The translations under genes were made by a program, and so were the position numbers. 60,000 nucleotides of DNA from Hydractinia symbiolongicarpus (lineage: Eukaryota > Cnidaria > Hydrozoa > Anthoathecata > Hydractiniidae). Location of the stretch: contig NC_079879.1 of assembly GCF_029227915.1 (NCBI RefSeq), positions 2,606,001-2,666,000 of the forward strand. Reading direction: 5' to 3'. Every line of letters begins with the position of its first letter. Position 1 is the first letter of the stretch. The notes under the pieces are model-generated. The model was not told the origin of the DNA, searched no databases, and worked only from the letters and a program-made list of their open reading frames with translations. Shown here piece by piece: positions 22,701 to 33,453 of the stretch.

Positions 22701-25082
22701 TTTTTGCCAGGTTATGATATCAAAAATAATTTTTTCGTTACATTTGTAACACCCTGTCCTTCATATCACCTTTTTTATGGCCACAGGCTTCTTTCTTTTT
22801 AGAATTCGTTTGTATTAGACGATTTACTATTGCAGTGTCTTAAATATAGAGGTTTAGGTTCCATTTGCCATGTGTCGTGTTGACATAGATTAGCTATCGC
22901 ATAGCTATCTGATTGCGAAAATGAGATAGGTGTCACCCGGAAACAGGTAAAACAACCTTTCGGCGTGTTTTGACATAACAAAAACTCATTTCAAATAAAG
23001 TTGTAGAAACAAGCCGTCTAATGGACGTGCTGTATTAAGAAAAATTACCAAAATCTGTTTCCAATTGTCTAATAAAAATAAAGATTAAGTGCATCACGAA
23101 CCTGAGTACCTTAAAACTAAAAATACAAAAGCATTAATTATATTTTCACTTGACCATATTCTCTTCAAAAGAATTATTTAAAAAGGAAAAATTTTTAAAT
23201 TAGTTGGCAAAAAAGTGACTATTTAAAATTTAGCCGGTAAAGAGGGACTGAATTTTGTGCAGATGTCTAATATTTCTACCAGCGACAATTTTTTAGGGTA
23301 GGGCAATAATGATTAACGAAGTCAACAAAGCAATAGGAGAAAAAGAACATACTTTTGCAATCATACAGAGTATTCAGCCCAAAAACATCAGTCTGGCTTA
23401 GTTCCTCATTACCCATATGCATTTTTTCATTAATTCGGGGGGTCATTGACAATACTGCGTCATATTTTGTATAAACATTGGCGTCATAAGTCATAATAGA
23501 CGCGTAATCGTACTCTGTCTTTAAAAGATCGACTGTTTCTTCCTTCTCTCGGCCAAAGTTTTCAACATCACTAATTAAATCGTCAATGTCCATCTGATTT
23601 TTTGCAAGTTTATCTGCGAAAGTAAAACTGTTATGAAATTCATTAATTGCACATTTATTGTTTATAAAGAAAAACCTACAATTAGTACAAAAAATGTCGT
23701 TTTGATTCACCCTCATGGTAACATTTGTTTTCTTTATGTTAAAAAAGGCTAAAGCTATAAAAATGTCAGGAAAAGTTACAAAATTTGAATGTGTAACTAA
23801 AGATATAAGTAGTTTAGCTAAAACAAGTTCAAAAGGAGAGAGTTAGTGTCAAGATAGTCAAGAATACACCCTAAACACTATAACAGGTAAACAATGTTTG
23901 TAAACCTACGTAATCATACCTTCCTCCACATTTTCAGCGTAAATATTTAAGTATTTATTTCTGTCTGGTCTAGCGTGTTCATGAAAAAATCCAAGCGTGT
24001 GAAGCAGTTCGTGAAGTACTGTGCCTCTCGAAATTTTCTTTACATCCAGGCCCATTTCTACTTGTTGTTGAACTTTTCCAATATCGGAAACATTTCTATG
24101 GTAATAGTTGTAACAGCAAATATTTAAATTTCCAAAAAAAAGGTCCCTGACATATATTTCTTAACAACATTAAAACAGTTAACGGTTAAGGCATACCCCT
24201 TAAAACTTTTGATAGCATATTTACTATGGATGGGCGAAAAAAACTCGAAAAAATTAAAAATTTAGTATGGCGTCCCCATTTTCGAAGGCATTTTTTCACC
24301 TTCTACTCTCCGATCACCTTTCCCTAAACCTTGGCCGGAATAGGGTAAGTAAAAAATCCTGCTCAAATACTTAAAAGTAGGAGCTGCTTTGTTTGTGGAG
24401 AACTCTGTTATCTAATGATTGATATGTGTATTTTAGCGATATCTTTTATCTTTTTAAAAAAGAGATTTAACGCTACTTTGGAAGTCGATATATTCGTGAT
24501 AATCTTTCACTTATTCGCTACACAAGAAATAAGTAGCGAATAAGTCGCAGATATCTTCACAGACTTGCTATTCCCATCCACATCGTTATTCCTGTTTATC
24601 CGCTAGCGGAGATGTGGGGACACGGCTTCTCCTTTCGCTCGCTTTCCATAGTGCAAGCAGTCATGATAAGAATTGCTTACTCATCATCAGCCTCTATGTG
24701 CAACCAGTTCTTGTCATTTTTTTCTTTTTTTCTAAACTTGATGCAACTCAGTTCCGAGATACTTCTCATCGCATTTGTAACGATTTGAATTTGAAATAGA
24801 TTTAAACCGGAGTCCACAGTTTCTTCGAACATATAGGGCACAATCTTTGTCCTCCAGAGAATATTTCTAGTAGAGCGAGCAGCAGATCTCTTTGTTCTAT
24901 CGTTTTGTTCATCGCTTTTCACTGAAAACCGGATTCGGTTGTTTCCTAACAAATAATTAAAGGAGACACCAAAAAGGTCAGGCACAGTCAATCATACATT
25001 ATAAGTTTAATTAACAATCACCTTTTTCTATCTCCTTTCCACTTACACAATGCATCAAGCATAACAACAAAAGGACTCTCAT
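18774..25082 (-). CDS. Gene A: secreted astacin metalloprotease with TSR, MAM and Cys-rich C-terminal domains
   Basis: Eleven exons with GT-AG borders and matching phases: 25082-25022, 24945-24681, 24146-23920, 23613-23353, 22624-22445, 21793-21614, 21383-21243, 20739-20465, 20392-20308, 19737-19577, 18941-18774. They sum to 2004 bases, 667 residues plus stop, with no internal stop. Order: signal peptide 1-15, short propeptide with a furin-type site RTKR at 37-40, astacin domain about 45-265, two TSR-like modules (272-391), MAM (about 392-558), and a Cys-rich C-terminal domain (559-667). Astacins are zinc endopeptidases of the secretory pathway; the accessory domains suggest extracellular matrix or surface partners. 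The propeptide shows no FxGD aspartate-switch motif. Gene B is its head-to-head paralog. Exon calls come from splice signals and paralog comparison. Confidence 0.85.
20010..20260. mobile_element. Pogo/Tigger-like MITE remnant in a gene A intron
   Basis: A cluster of related motifs: CGGTAATTCGAACACCGGAT, CGGTTAATTCGAG, CGTTAACTCGA and GGGATAACTCGAAC. Such repeated AACTCGAA blocks are common at ends of pogo/Tigger-family elements in invertebrates. There is no coding part and borders are unclear. Confidence 0.4.
20308..21383 (-). CDS. Gene A exons 7-9: MAM domain
   Basis: Exon 7 holds [10 protein letters not shown] and TGPVADHT, exon 8 [18 protein letters not shown] and YWWPEEV, exon 9 IDFEAKK and [10 protein letters not shown]...GSC. 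This is the normal MAM order. The first Cys pair of MAM (C-xFE...C-xW) is absent: the sequence reads [12 protein letters not shown], whereas gene B keeps both cysteines. Loss of both members of one disulfide is consistent with a folded domain lacking that bridge. MAM domains act in adhesion or multimerisation, for example in meprins, which also join MAM to an astacin. Confidence 0.85.
21614..22624 (-). CDS. Gene A exons 5-6: two TSR-like modules
   Basis: Each exon is 180 bases, phase 1 to phase 1, as expected for a shuffled module. Exon 5 begins [12 protein letters not shown] and exon 6 begins [13 protein letters not shown]. WxxW is kept in both, but the usual CSxTCGxG core is not: exon 6 reads CSPDVTG and has only four cysteines. 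These are divergent TSRs, also found in gene B, so the change predates the duplication. Confidence 0.8.
23353..25082 (-). CDS. Gene A exons 1-4: signal peptide, propeptide and astacin catalytic domain
   Basis: Exon 1 gives [15 protein letters not shown], a signal peptide. Exon 2 holds the basic propeptide, the RTKR site and the mature start ([12 protein letters not shown]). Exon 3 has the zinc site [20 protein letters not shown]154, H158 and H164 bind zinc and E155 is the general base. Exon 4 has the Met-turn SIMTY with M225 and the conserved Tyr227, then closes with LYDC. All catalytic residues of the family are present. The linker before the zinc site has a Cys pair (C119, C120). Between RTKR and the signal peptide there are only about 25 residues, shorter than many astacin propeptides. 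Confidence 0.9.
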
Positions 25083-25449
25083 TTTACAAAGAAATCTCTA
25101 AATTTAGGTAGAGCAGAAAATACTCTTTAAAACTTTGTGTCAGTTTCAACAAGTGTTTTACATGCTTGAGTGAATCGATAACATCAGTTTTGACAACTAT
25201 AGGTTCTCAATATGAGCGTGTTTTGCAAAAAAAAATATGTTTTTTTATTTAAAAATGCATGTACTCTTATTTGGAATCTAACTTTGTTTAGATCAGGCAA
25301 AAGAAGGAACGTAAGGTGTGCGCTGTTTGAAAATTCAAGTCAAAGGTAAAATCTCATTTACCGAATATCAAATGTCATAACACATTTGCTGCAGCTTAAA
25401 ATACTTAAAGTAAAGTTACAGGAGATAAAGGGTACCAATACTTTTGGAA
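25083..25449. promoter_or_regulatory. Putative bidirectional promoter between genes A and B
   Basis: Only 367 bases separate the two start codons of the divergent paralogs, so the 5' regions of both must lie here. The stretch is AT-rich with no unmistakable TATA or initiator pair. The call is from gene geometry only. Confidence 0.45.
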
Positions 25450-25790
25450 ATGCCACTGAATTTTATATTTTGTCTACTGGCCGCGACCTTGTGCTTTGCT
25501 CATCCTGATCAAGGTAAGCAGAGTCATCTAGTGAGTAAACAATGTCTCTTCAGATAGATAACACTGCAAGTATTCTTTCTCTAGTACAGTGGCGAAACAA
25601 CAACTTAGACAATGTTTTGAATGAAACAATTAAAATCAAGAAAAGATCGGTACCTAAAGATCGACGTTTTATCTGGAGAACAAAAATCGTCCCTTTCACT
25701 TTAAAAAATTTAGGTATGTCTTTAATTGCTATTTTAGTCACAAGGATCATAAGGTATCTTATACATTTAAGATGGGTGGCTTTTTCTTAG
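25450..25790 (+). pseudogene. Gene B 5' exons: signal peptide and truncated astacin start
   Basis: Exon 1 (25450-25513) encodes MPLNFIFCLLAATLCFAHPD, a signal peptide, with donor GTAAGC in phase 1. Exon 2 starts at 25585 after TTTCTCTAG and reads IKIKKRSVPKDRRFIWRTK then IVPF, aligned with the gene A mature start ([12 protein letters not shown]). A possible donor GTATGT at 25714 ends the good match; read through, the frame stays weakly similar to gene A and stops at 25788-25790. The first exon looks usable; the protease domain does not. Confidence 0.65.
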
Positions 25791-26215
25791 ATTACCCTTA
25801 TTCTGCTGATATTTTGTCATTAGAAAATGTCCAATCGTGATCAAATGAACAAGTAAAAACAGTTTCTGCTACACAGCGTAAAACTAACAATCTTTCTTAA
25901 AGTTCTTTTGCTTAGCCTAGAATCGAAAGATGAATGGCAGATAAGTATTTTTTCTTTAAGTACGTAGTTATAACTAGTCGTATATGTTTGCATTCAACAG
26001 CCATCCTGGCTCATAGACTGACAAACAGGCATTGCTATCACATAGACTAGTCTTTAGCGCGTGGAAGATTCGTAGTTCGTATGTATTTTCTGCTTTATTC
26101 CTTCGTGACCGCCTGTTGGTAAAAAGAAGCGAAATTACACTGCAACGGTGTTTCAGCACTATTTTCATCAGAATGAAGGTATTTTAAACAGCACTTACAG
26201 CACTAGTTTCGTCAC

Positions 26216-26277
<62 letters not shown>
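26216..26277. repeat. (ATT)n microsatellite
   Basis: About 20 uninterrupted TTA/ATT triplets. Confidence 0.95.
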
Positions 26278-26278
<1 letters not shown>

Positions 26279-26458
26279 ATATGAATATTCGGATAGATTT
26301 GCATCATTTTTCTTTGCTACCGTAGGATTTCATATACTTATTAGAAATGTTTTTTTGTCATTATTTGGACAAGATTAGGATAAATACTGATTATTCGAAT
26401 AAAAATCTCTTTTATTTGGAGCTGTGTTACTTGGCTTTTGGTGTTTTTTCCTTTTTGG

Positions 26459-26507
26459 TAATAATTGATAATAATTGATAATAATTGATAATAATTGATA
26501 ATAATTT
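26459..26507. repeat. 10-bp tandem repeat
   Basis: ATAATTGATA repeated four times, with a partial fifth copy; a diverged ATAATTGACA follows near 26590. Confidence 0.9.
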
Positions 26508-26730
26508 TCCAAATTGTTATCAATTATTTGTAAACTTATGAGCGACTCGCCCAACGGCAACCGGCCTCATAATGTTTGACAACTTCATAATAATTGACAA
26601 TTTCGCAACAACTGTTGACTCGACCACGGATTTGCATTGATACCATATCAAATAAAAGGTATTGGTGCCAACCAATTCAAATATAGCGAGTAGTTAAGGT
26701 TAAAAATTGCAGGCGTACATGTGAATTTAT

Positions 26731-26827
26731 TGCCACTTTATTATTGGTATACTAAAGTGGCACCACAGCCATGTCCCCAGGGCCATCCCATTACTAATAA
26801 TTGAAAAAGAGTCCTGGGGACGAGGTT
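26731..26827. repeat. Short palindromic repeat with CCTGGGGACGAGGTTG end
   Basis: GCCACTTTA...TAAAGTGGC at 26732-26761 forms one hairpin. GTCCCCAGG (26773) pairs with CCTGGGGAC (26813) to form a second, ending CGAGGTTGA. A related CCTGGAATCGAGGTTG ends the hairpin at 55784-55886, which suggests shared end sequences among small repeats in this genome. Confidence 0.5.
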
Positions 26828-27194
26828 GATGGTACCAAAGTTAGCCCCTTCCAATCACATTTCAAACATTTTTTCTTTATTTGTATCAGGATGGGGAAAA
26901 GTTCGTATCGCCGTCCCAATGTCAGAAAATATACAAGATGCTTTGGGGATGAGGTTGAGCAACTTCTAAAGTTACTACCGTGTAATCAGATTTACCATAT
27001 GAAAACTGATTTTTAATTATTACCCATGATTTACTCCGGAGTTCAGGCGATATATTTTGAAAAGCATTAGTTAAAAAGAAGATGCCGGCGGCTTTTACAG
27101 ACACCCGGCAATATTCGTTTTATTCCTGAGAAACCTGCCGGCGACAGGGTATTACTTTCAAAGAGAATAAGTTATGCTTTGGTTAATACCTTTC

Positions 27195-27530
27195 TTCTTT
27201 TAGGCGCCCCACACTTGATTAAACACCTCCTCTTTCAATGATCTTCTAATAAACTCCCCCCTTCAGAGGGCCTTTTTTCGAAACGGAAGTTTCACCGATA
27301 AGATAAATACCTATACTATATGAAGTATGGAAAGAAGATATGCCGACGTTGAACGCTCTTAATTTAATTGGCGATGACGATATTGATAATGATGCAGATA
27401 TTATGTGAAAATATATGTATTCCATCGGCAAAAGAAAAGAAAAAAATACAAACATTTATTGAACGCCTTCTCTTATATACGCCCCTTCTAATAAGACCCC
27501 TATAAAAATCGAAAATTTATTAAAAAACCC
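27195..27530. repeat. Decayed repeat with GCCCC / TAATAAAC motifs
   Basis: GGCGCCCCACACTTGATTAA, TCTAATAAACTCCCCCCTTC, ACGCCCCTTCTAATAAGACC and a terminal GGGTGTTTATTGGAAGAG give an imperfect inverted arrangement, seen in many invertebrate MITEs. No coding part. Confidence 0.35.
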
Positions 27531-28885
27531 GGGTGTTTATTGGAAGAGTTACGGTCCACACGGGCATTAGGATCTGCGATTATATCTTTACAAGAAAAAC
27601 TCAAAAGGTTGAGAAATTCGGATGAAATTAGCACAGCCATTTTTCTTATAATTTTATACCTTCGCGGGTCATGTTAAAGATTGTTCGGTAATGCAAGCAT
27701 CGCAACAAGCGAAAGTGGGTGAATGCAACGCTCTTAACATGACCTATGCTCGTGAGAAAAATCTAATTCTGCAGCCTCCCGACTTTAAAGTTATTGCTTG
27801 CCTGCTTAGAGTAATGGTTAAAAATTCGCAAGAATCTACTTTTTTTGTCGCAGAGAGTCAAAAAAATTCGCTTTTTTTATCTTCCAGAACTTAATGTAAC
27901 AATGAATAAAAACTAAATAAGAAAATTGTCAAAAGTACAGGTGTAGTGAACAGGTAATCGTACAAATCTCATACAGTCTCATCTCAAAATAGAAAAATGA
28001 GAAAAACATTAAAAAACAAAATAAAATAACACAAATGCCGATATGTGAACAAACTTATGGATCAAAATTTAATGACGCCATCCGAAGTCTGCAAACTGTG
28101 AACCAGTGCTAGAAAACAGTGACGCCACAATTGATATTTACCCCCATACAGCCTACGCGTATTCTTTCCCGAAATACAAGAGATCTTTTTACTGCTGGGG
28201 ATTGTATGACGTCTTTAAATTATGATCCGCTACAACAACAAAATTTAGCTTTTCGTTAATCATATGATAAAAAAGTGGCGCCCGGTAACTTTTTTTCGAT
28301 GATACCTCAATGGAATTAGTGCCGTAGCATTAAAGAAGTCACAATCAAACTTTGACGATATTTTAAAAAAAAATTAAGCGTACGGATAATAATAGTCGAA
28401 AGTTCCTTAAGGACATTTCTGGCAAGAAACATTTTCCAGGTTTCGAAAGTTGAGTTATGAAATGATTTTGCAAGAAAGTGTTTTTCAAAGTACAATATAG
28501 ACATGAAAAGATAATTTAAATCAATAAAAAATATCTACATGTAACCGATATTTGACTTAATGTCATTAGTACTTTCTAAACAAAAGTTAACTTAAAAGTC
28601 ATGGTTAATAAATAACAAGAAGATATTCGTAACTCAGTTCTTTTTTCTCAATATCTGTCGGCCATTATGAAGCTGAAGGCAAAGTAGTAGGCTTGTCACA
28701 TCTCTTGGCACTGAAAAAAAATTGTGATCCAACAGTATATTTTATATGAGCACAACTTAGACAGGTAACCCCAATCTGTTGTAAGGATCAAAACAAATCG
28801 CAATTTCATGACAATGGGTATGGAAGTATCCAATCAAATTCGCCACTGTAATACACTGTAGACTAACAGAAAACACAAACGTCGA

Positions 28886-29933
28886 TCAACTTACCTTTCT
28901 TTTAGATTTTTTACTTTTTTTTGTTCTTTCGTAGGACAATCTAGTTCGGATTTGGGTGAAAGAATACTTTTCTAGAAGTCCTGTGCCCTCAAAACATTCG
29001 TCCACTCTATCTTCAGTAAGCTTTCCGCCCTTTATTAACTTCTTTCCTCGAGATACCAACACATCTAAGTCACTTTCTGAAAACAAGCAACGACGCTGAG
29101 ACGGAGACCTTTTCACTTTGTTCAGCACTCTGAGTTTGTCATATACTTGTCTCGGTGAAGCATCTATTGAACTAAGTGTCTCACATTTCTTCTTAATAAA
29201 ACCATAACTAATTTCCTCATTTTTAAAAGCGGTTTTTATTTCACTCACTTCTTTTTCAGACCATAACTTCCGTTTGTTTTGCGAAGTAGGGGTGCATACT
29301 GATTGCGGAGTTGCTGTTTTATCAGACGTAGTAGCTATTGGTCGGTTTTTGTCATGGTAATCACTCCCGTAGAATAGATCTGTAACCACATTCGTCCCAA
29401 CACTGGCTGACTTTCTCATATTTCTTATGTAATAATGGTCTTCCGCCGTACTCTTACTATGCGACATCAGGTTGGCAACTTCAGCGGTAAATTTGCTATT
29501 ATTTTAATCCGGTGCTTGTGGATTTCCTTATGATGTTCGCAGTTAGATTTTTTGGTACCTCTTTGCTATCAAAGTTTCCTGCTTTCTTCCATGCTAAATA
29601 CAATCTTTTACTTACGTCACCAGAGTTAATTTTCTGTCCTGACCAAGTTACAAAAACATTCTCAAATTTTGGGGATGTTTAAGGTCTTGCTCCAATTACG
29701 TAGATCTTCAAAAACTGGTAGTTCTCTGTTGTTAAAATCACCTTAACCGGACTGTAGTGCTCAACTGTCTTATGATCCCACACTTCTACGAGCCATTTCT
29801 CATCTTCTTGCAACTCTGAACTTTTGAATTCTGCGATTGTCATGTTTGACGTTACGCCTGAGGGTGGTGAAATTGTAAAGTGGATCTTTGTGTACAAGTG
29901 ATCCCTGATGAGGCAATACTCCTGGTGTTTCAT
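28886..29933 (-). pseudogene. Crypton-like tyrosine recombinase relic with a SANT/Myb-like tail
   Basis: The 5' piece (29933-29679) reads MTIAEFKSSELQEDEKW, then DHKTVEHYSPVKV and YVIGARP, the core fold start of Crypton-type recombinases. It stops at 29679. The next frame continues with RLYLAWKKAGNF and NIIRKS, then shifts frame again near 29505. The last piece (to 28886) has LMSHSKSTAEDHYY, the conserved His and the catalytic Tyr region of these enzymes, followed by a basic region KRKLWSEKEVSEIKTAFKN resembling a SANT/Myb helix bundle and a Lys-rich end. At least one stop and one or two frameshifts make it non-functional. It lies antisense inside the gap of gene B. Confidence 0.6.
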
Positions 29934-30764
29934 AATGTTTCAAAGATCGCAGCAGCATTTTCACTATTATTATAGCGTTTTACCTGTTCATCATCAACAA
30001 GCATCGTAAAAAAAGACTATCAGCGAGTACAGATATTTATTGATACTTGAGGGCTTAGTTCCTTTGGCACCGCTATTATTTTTCGCATAGACATACACAT
30101 TTATATGGGCCTGTATTTCAACTTTTGCTCACTTAAGGATTCAAGTTTTTTAGTTATGTTTATATAGACCAGCAGGCTTAATAGGTGAGATTTAACTTTT
30201 CACAATTGAAGTAGTTTTGTCGGACGAATAATTTTGTGTGTGTCTAGACAATTTCTTCTGACGTGCATTCTTTTATGTGTTTTTTTATCATAAAAAAAGC
30301 TTTTTACATTTTAAAATCCAGGCGGCCACGTGCGCCAAGTTATTTATCAACACAGCCTGCAATATTAGATTGTATAGCGCCTAAGCAGAAAAAAGACTCG
30401 GCTGTTTTTTGTCGGAATGTTCCCCATATTTACTTACTCGTAATATGTGTTACCACGGCAACAATAACAAAATAGACATTTACTGGGGATTCACTACAGC
30501 GAAGTTTAATCAGAAAACAAAAGTTTTAGCATACGTTTGACGGTATCTTGGTAAAAAAACGATTGTTTTTGCGGCAAGTTCATGCAAGCTTTCGCCCGCA
30601 TCGTGCGAGCATGATCACACAAACAAAAATCCATTTTTTTCATTTATTTACTCATATGTAAATTCAGAACGTAAAGTAATTTCAAATATACAAACATGTG
30701 TCTATGTATCTAACAAGATTTTAACAACTCAAACCAAACACAAGATTACTTTTGTGGTTTCTAG

Positions 30765-31369
30765 ATTCAGTTAAGGGTGGCTGGAGCTCTTGGTTCAGTG
30801 GTCAGTGTTTTATGAAGGGAAAAACGTGTGTTAAAAATGCGCAAAGATACTGCACAGTGGATGATTTAAAAAAATGCCCCAACGCAGACAAAGATGGTTT
30901 GGAAATCAAGGACGAAGAATGCGATAAAAGGTTATGCAACGGTAATGCAATATAAATAAAATTCGTTTAGTTTCAGGAATTATTTTACCTTCCGTTGTTA
31001 AATCGTATGTTTAAAGGATGAAGAATTTAGTCATTAATGTTTTTTAAATCCCAGGTTGATAGATTATATTTTGATATTAAAGTTTTTCATATACACTTGC
31101 TTTTTGTTTAGTGGAAGAAGAGGATAAAATTCGAAAGACAATAAACACTCCTCTTTGTTCTTTAATTAAAATATCTTTTCTTATAGTACCTGTTGCTGGT
31201 GAATGGGGAACGTGGACTGTTTGGGATAAATGTCCTGCAGCTGCGGGCGCTATCAAAATAGTTAAACGCAGGCGACTTTGTGATTCACCTCCTCCTAAGA
31301 ATGGCGGAAAAGAATGTAGTGGCAAAAGCGAAGAAAGGAAAACCTGCCGAAATGATCCACCAATAAAAG
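30765..31369 (+). pseudogene. Gene B TSR exons
   Basis: 30765-30941 (177 bases) reads KGGWSSWFSGQC and [16 protein letters not shown], very close to gene A exon 5 ([13 protein letters not shown]). 31187-31369 (183 bases) reads AGEWGTWTVWDKCPAAAG and CRNDPP, matching gene A exon 6. Both are phase 1 and intact. An alternative upstream acceptor at 31109 keeps the same frame and would add about 26 residues to the second exon. Confidence 0.75.
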
Positions 31370-31696
31370 GTAAACTTTTCTGCTAATTTGAAAAAATTAA
31401 AAACTGGTCTATATCACATAATATAATATAAGAGCTCCAAGCTATAACTTTCATGACAGGTGTAAAGATGATTTGGTGCATTTACATAAAACAAAGCAAA
31501 CTTGTTTGTGCATGGTTGCTTTATTGTAATTAGCTACACAATTCATATACGTATCATTTTATTTTGAGAATCGGGAATTTGCATGAAATCTTATGGTGAA
31601 ACTATACTGTATCTTAGTCCTCCAAAAAAGTCAATATAAAGTTTACAACCACAAATAAATCGCCACGAAAGTCTTCATGATTATTTGTAATTATAG

Positions 31697-32577
31697 GGAT
31701 AAACGATTGTACGTTCGAATTCAACAACTGTTTTTGGCGCGATGAAAGCACCAATCCCAGGTTTATGTTTCGCAGATATAGAACTGAGCGTAGACGCAAA
31801 AAAACAGGACCACTTGCAGATCACACCAAAAAAACTTGTACGTACAAACCTCGATTATTTTTCAGTTTATTTTTCTAGCTAAATAAAACATTTATCGCGG
31901 ATAGTAGCAATTCTATTTATAGCCAAATGATTTTACATGATTGCACAATCTGGTTTTCCTGCAGAAAAAGGAGATATCGCCGTTCTCCGCAGTCCCTTTC
32001 AGAATCCCACCACTGGGACTGGAGTATGTTTGAAATTTTGGTTTCATATGTATGGTTCACAACAAGGTACACTGGAGGTCGTGATGGTGCGACGAACAAA
32101 AGAAATGGAAAGTGTCAAAGAAATACCATCAAATGATTACGGAGATAATTGGATTCCCGAAGAAACTTGTTTGGAAAATTCGAAGGTTTTCGCAGTACGT
32201 ATGCCCCACGAAACCCCTTATCAATTTAAATCTTATTACAATTTCTGTTTTTACCCCTCAAGCTGTGTGTGTGTGTGTTTGTGTGTGTGTGACAGGGGTG
32301 AGGGAGTTTGTTGAAGGGTGGCTTTAGGTAGAGGTTTACTATAAGGGCTTAAGAAGGTTAAAAGGTTTAGCAACAATTCAAGTCTTTAGGGGATGAGTAT
32401 TATTAGAGAGAGGAAGTAAGAGCTAAAAAGAGGAATTACTGCATACACAAAGACCAAATAATTTCTGCTGATCTAAACATCTGATTTAGGTTGAATTTCA
32501 CGCGAAAAGAAGTGCTTCTGATGTGTCCGATATAGCCATTGATGATGTTTATTTCGAGCGCGGAAGTTGCTGCGATG
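31697..32577 (+). pseudogene. Gene B MAM exons, with an in-frame stop
   Basis: 31697-31837 reads NDCTFEFNNCFWRDEST and TGPLADHT, keeping the first MAM Cys pair that gene A has lost. 31923-32194 reads GDIAVLRSPF, CLKFWFHMYG and YGDNWIPEE, but its third codon is TGA. 32490-32577 reads VEFHAKR and SDIAIDDVYF...GSC. The TGA cannot be avoided with the nearby acceptor CCTGCAG at 31963, because the donor base T would form TAA there. Confidence 0.7.
32263..32292. repeat. (GT)n microsatellite
   Basis: GTGTGTGTGTGT tract with one TTT interruption, in a gene B intron. Confidence 0.9.
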
Positions 32578-32659
32578 GTAGGATAATAGCCACTCATTAT
32601 ATGAATGCAGGTCTAATATATGGAAGGCAGCAAAATAAAACCCTAACTTTCTTTTTCAG

Positions 32660-32826
32660 ACGGAATTATTGTGAAAAGAGGAAAGGCCAAAGATAAAAAA
32701 GGTAGTCGTACTTCTGTTATTTGTTATGTTTCGGTACTTTCTTGTCATCTATATTATCGAAACTCATAGGCTGGAAAAGAAAGCTTGGGTATAGCGCTAA
32801 GCGAGGTGGAGTCACTCCTAAACCAG
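32660..32826 (+). pseudogene. Gene B linker exons without counterpart in gene A
   Basis: Two small phase-1 exons (32660-32701, 42 bases; 32770-32826, 57 bases) encode basic linkers DGIIVKRGKAKDKK and GWKRKLGYSAKRGGVTPKP. Gene A goes directly from its MAM domain to its C-terminal domain. Both have good acceptors (TTTTTCAG, ACTCATAG) and GT donors. Confidence 0.5.
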
Positions 32827-33453
32827 GTAAGAAATTGTACTATATATTCTATACCAACGATTATGTTAGCATTTCAACGCTCGAAACAAAACTTTCCTAT
32901 CTTACCTGCACTGTTTTATCAAATTTCTAAGCAAAATGATACGTTCAAAGTAAACGACTAGTAGAAAAATCATGGCAGAGCTGATACTCGCTTGACAATC
33001 GTTGCAATTTGTTGAACTTCAAAACGAGTTTAAAACTCAAAGTGAAGCGCCTACTGCTTTAAGAGTTTTGCGATTATAGAAACCATTTCCGAGCAGAGCT
33101 ATGCAGGTTAGTTTTTTACCGATGCAAATAAAAGGGATCTTTAAAACTGAGGACAGACAGGAGCAAAACATTAACGAAGTTACTTGCCAGAAATATCTAT
33201 TGGTCATGAGAAAGCATTTTTAGTTTCTGGAAACAAACTGCGGTTTGGCTTTTTGCTAAACTAAGTATTTTTGATATTCAAGGATGTTTGTAACAAACTG
33301 TTTAAACGTATACTCTCAATCTCAAAAGGTGTCATGTGAAGAACAGACAAAACATGTCTCATTAATAGCCGTATTATTCCAATTGAATAAATTACTCTAA
33401 TTGCAAATATGTTGGTTCTTTGATTTTTGTCCACACGTGATTTTTGTGTTTAG

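Larger units (their letters stand above)
25791..30764. other. Gap in gene B where the protease exons should be
   Basis: No HExxH or Met-turn exon was found on the plus strand. The gap holds an (ATT)n tract, a 10-bp tandem repeat, a CCTGGGGACGAGG repeat, a decayed GCCCC-type repeat and a Crypton-like relic, all listed separately. The remaining 27540-28880 and 29934-30764 show no feature I can support. Confidence 0.5.

Noticed and set aside
25542-25790. Reading 25542-25790 as a complete small gene from its ATG
   Set aside because: The part before 25585 is intron by comparison with gene A; the real start is the signal-peptide exon at 25450.
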